DNA of 42,559 nucleotides from Bacteroidia bacterium (GTDB taxonomy: Bacteria; Bacteroidota; Bacteroidia; UBA4408), in assembly GCA_023262495.1 (NCBI GenBank), contig JALRAS010000012.1:1-42559 (forward strand), written 5' to 3'. Within the stretch, counting starts at the first letter, position 1, and each line of letters opens with the position of its first letter. Under the pieces are notes generated by a model. The model made no database searches, was not told the origin of the DNA, and saw only the letters and a program-made list of their open reading frames with translations. A program made the position numbers and the translations under genes. Shown piece after piece: positions 41,907 to 42,559 of this stretch.

Positions 41907-42559
41907 TTAATAATACCTCATTCTAATTACACCGGCCAATTCTTTCGACAAGCGAATTACTTGACGTGTATATCCATACTCATTATCGTACCATACGTAC
42001 AATACCAAACTTTTTCCATCCTTTGAAACAATTGTTGCAGGGCTGTCAAAAATTGATGCACATGGATTACCAACTAAATCAGTTGACACAAGCTCGTTGG
42101 AATTTGAATATTGAATTTGCTCTACCAAATCACCATTTAATGCTGCATCTCTCATAATTTCGTTTACCTCATCTTTACTGCTTACCTTACTAATATTGAG
42201 ATTGAGGATTGCAAGCGACACATCAGGGGTTGGCACGCGCACAGCATTGCCGGTTAGCTTACCTGCCAAATGTGGCAATACTTTGGCAACAGCTTTATCG
42301 GCACCTGTCTCGGTAATCACCATATTTAAAGCAGCCGAACGACCTCTTCTATACTTTGCATGGTAATTGTCCAATAAATTTTGATCGTTGGTATATGAGT
42401 GTATGGTTTCAATGTGTCCTCTTTCAATACCCATTTTCTCATCAATAACTTTTAAGACAGGCACAATTGCATTGGTGGTGCAGGAAGCAGCCGAATAAAT
42501 TGTTTCGTTTTCATCCCATGAACCATTATTTACCCCATGTACAATATTTGGAATATCAC
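41907..42559 (-). CDS. gap: glyceraldehyde-3-phosphate dehydrogenase (5' truncated by the window)
   Basis: The frame is open to the right edge; the ORF track starts at an internal GTG and misses the catalytic site. The extra sequence reads DIPNIVHGVNN ... SAASCTTNAIVPV, containing the catalytic Cys of GAPDH. About 217 residues are present: the catalytic domain with HSYTNDQNLLD, YRRGRSAALNMVITETGADKAV, LTGNAVRVPTPDVSL and the C-terminal YDNEYGYTRQVI. The NAD-binding N-terminal domain lies outside. HGVNN in place of the usual YGVNH, and VITETGADKAV, resemble the longer GAPDH type I remember from Bacteroidota; whether it works in glycolysis or gluconeogenesis cannot be told. A strong terminator follows it. 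Confidence 0.93.
   Translation of the reverse strand, partial: DIPNIVHGVNNGSWDENETIYSAASCTTNAIVPVLKVIDEKMGIERGHIETIHSYTNDQNLLDNYHAKYRRGRSAALNMVITETGADKAVAKVLPHLAGKLTGNAVRVPTPDVSLAILNLNISKVSSKDEVNEIMRDAALNGDLVEQIQYSNSNELVSTDLVGNPCASIFDSPATIVSKDGKSLVLYVWYDNEYGYTRQVIRLSKELAGVIRMRYY

Noticed and set aside
1-42559. Transposons, integrases, tRNA genes, attachment sites
   Set aside because: None recognised on reading both strands; no terminal inverted repeats or cloverleaf sequences were noticed, though subtle cases could be missed without computation.

Overview
The window is AT-rich, gene-dense chromosomal DNA from a member of the Bacteroidota, probably an environmental Chitinophagales/Sphingobacteriales-type lineage. 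Four things support this. (1) Four large secreted proteins end in type IX secretion (T9SS) sorting domains: one type A, three type B ('gliding motility-associated C-terminal'). (2) Promoters match the Bacteroidota -7 consensus TAnnTTTG(C/T), and no clear Shine-Dalgarno sequences are seen. (3) Several genes start with TTG. (4) The gene families are typical of the phylum, such as AddB-like nuclease, paired FKBP proteins, TPR-SpoIIE phosphatase and IcmF-type mutase. I see no tRNA, rRNA, CRISPR array, transposase, integrase or prophage gene. Both ends cut genes: a PD-(D/E)XK nuclease on the left and GAPDH on the right.

Layout. 1-2.7 kb: 3' end of an AddB-like nuclease, a beta-helix lipoprotein and a DUF1801 protein. 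2.9-10.0 kb: rimO, then on the minus strand a fused isobutyryl-CoA mutase (icmF) followed by a membrane TPR/SpoIIE phosphatase. 10.2-14.7 kb: a second DUF1801 protein, a RecQ helicase of unusual domain order, a DinB-fold protein, and an MFS exporter coupled to a small ABM-domain protein. 15.2-17.6 kb: a TauE/SafE anion exporter and a CstB-like persulfide dioxygenase/rhodanese, a likely sulfide-detoxification pair. 17.6-21.3 kb: an outer-membrane protein, two tandem FKBP-type isomerases and a pirin. 21.5-26.2 kb: a small secreted protein made of three 40-residue repeats, a T9SS subtilase and a CoA-transferase. 26.2-33.0 kb: a polysaccharide locus of two divergent units, WcaF-like acetyltransferase + GT2 leftward and GT4 + O-antigen polymerase/ligase-like + GT4 + AsnB rightward. 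33.1-41.5 kb: three huge T9SS type-B surface proteins in one leftward operon, two of them choice-of-anchor-L paralogues. 41.9 kb to the end: GAPDH behind a strong terminator.

The most useful result from reading the DNA itself is the set of TAnnTTTG promoters. Several lie inside or just before ORF-track starts and show that the true start is further downstream; I moved those starts. The most novel-looking item is the three-repeat Trp-pair protein directly upstream of the subtilase. I found no convincing new defence or mobile system. The two accessory-looking regions are the polysaccharide locus and the T9SS adhesin operon.
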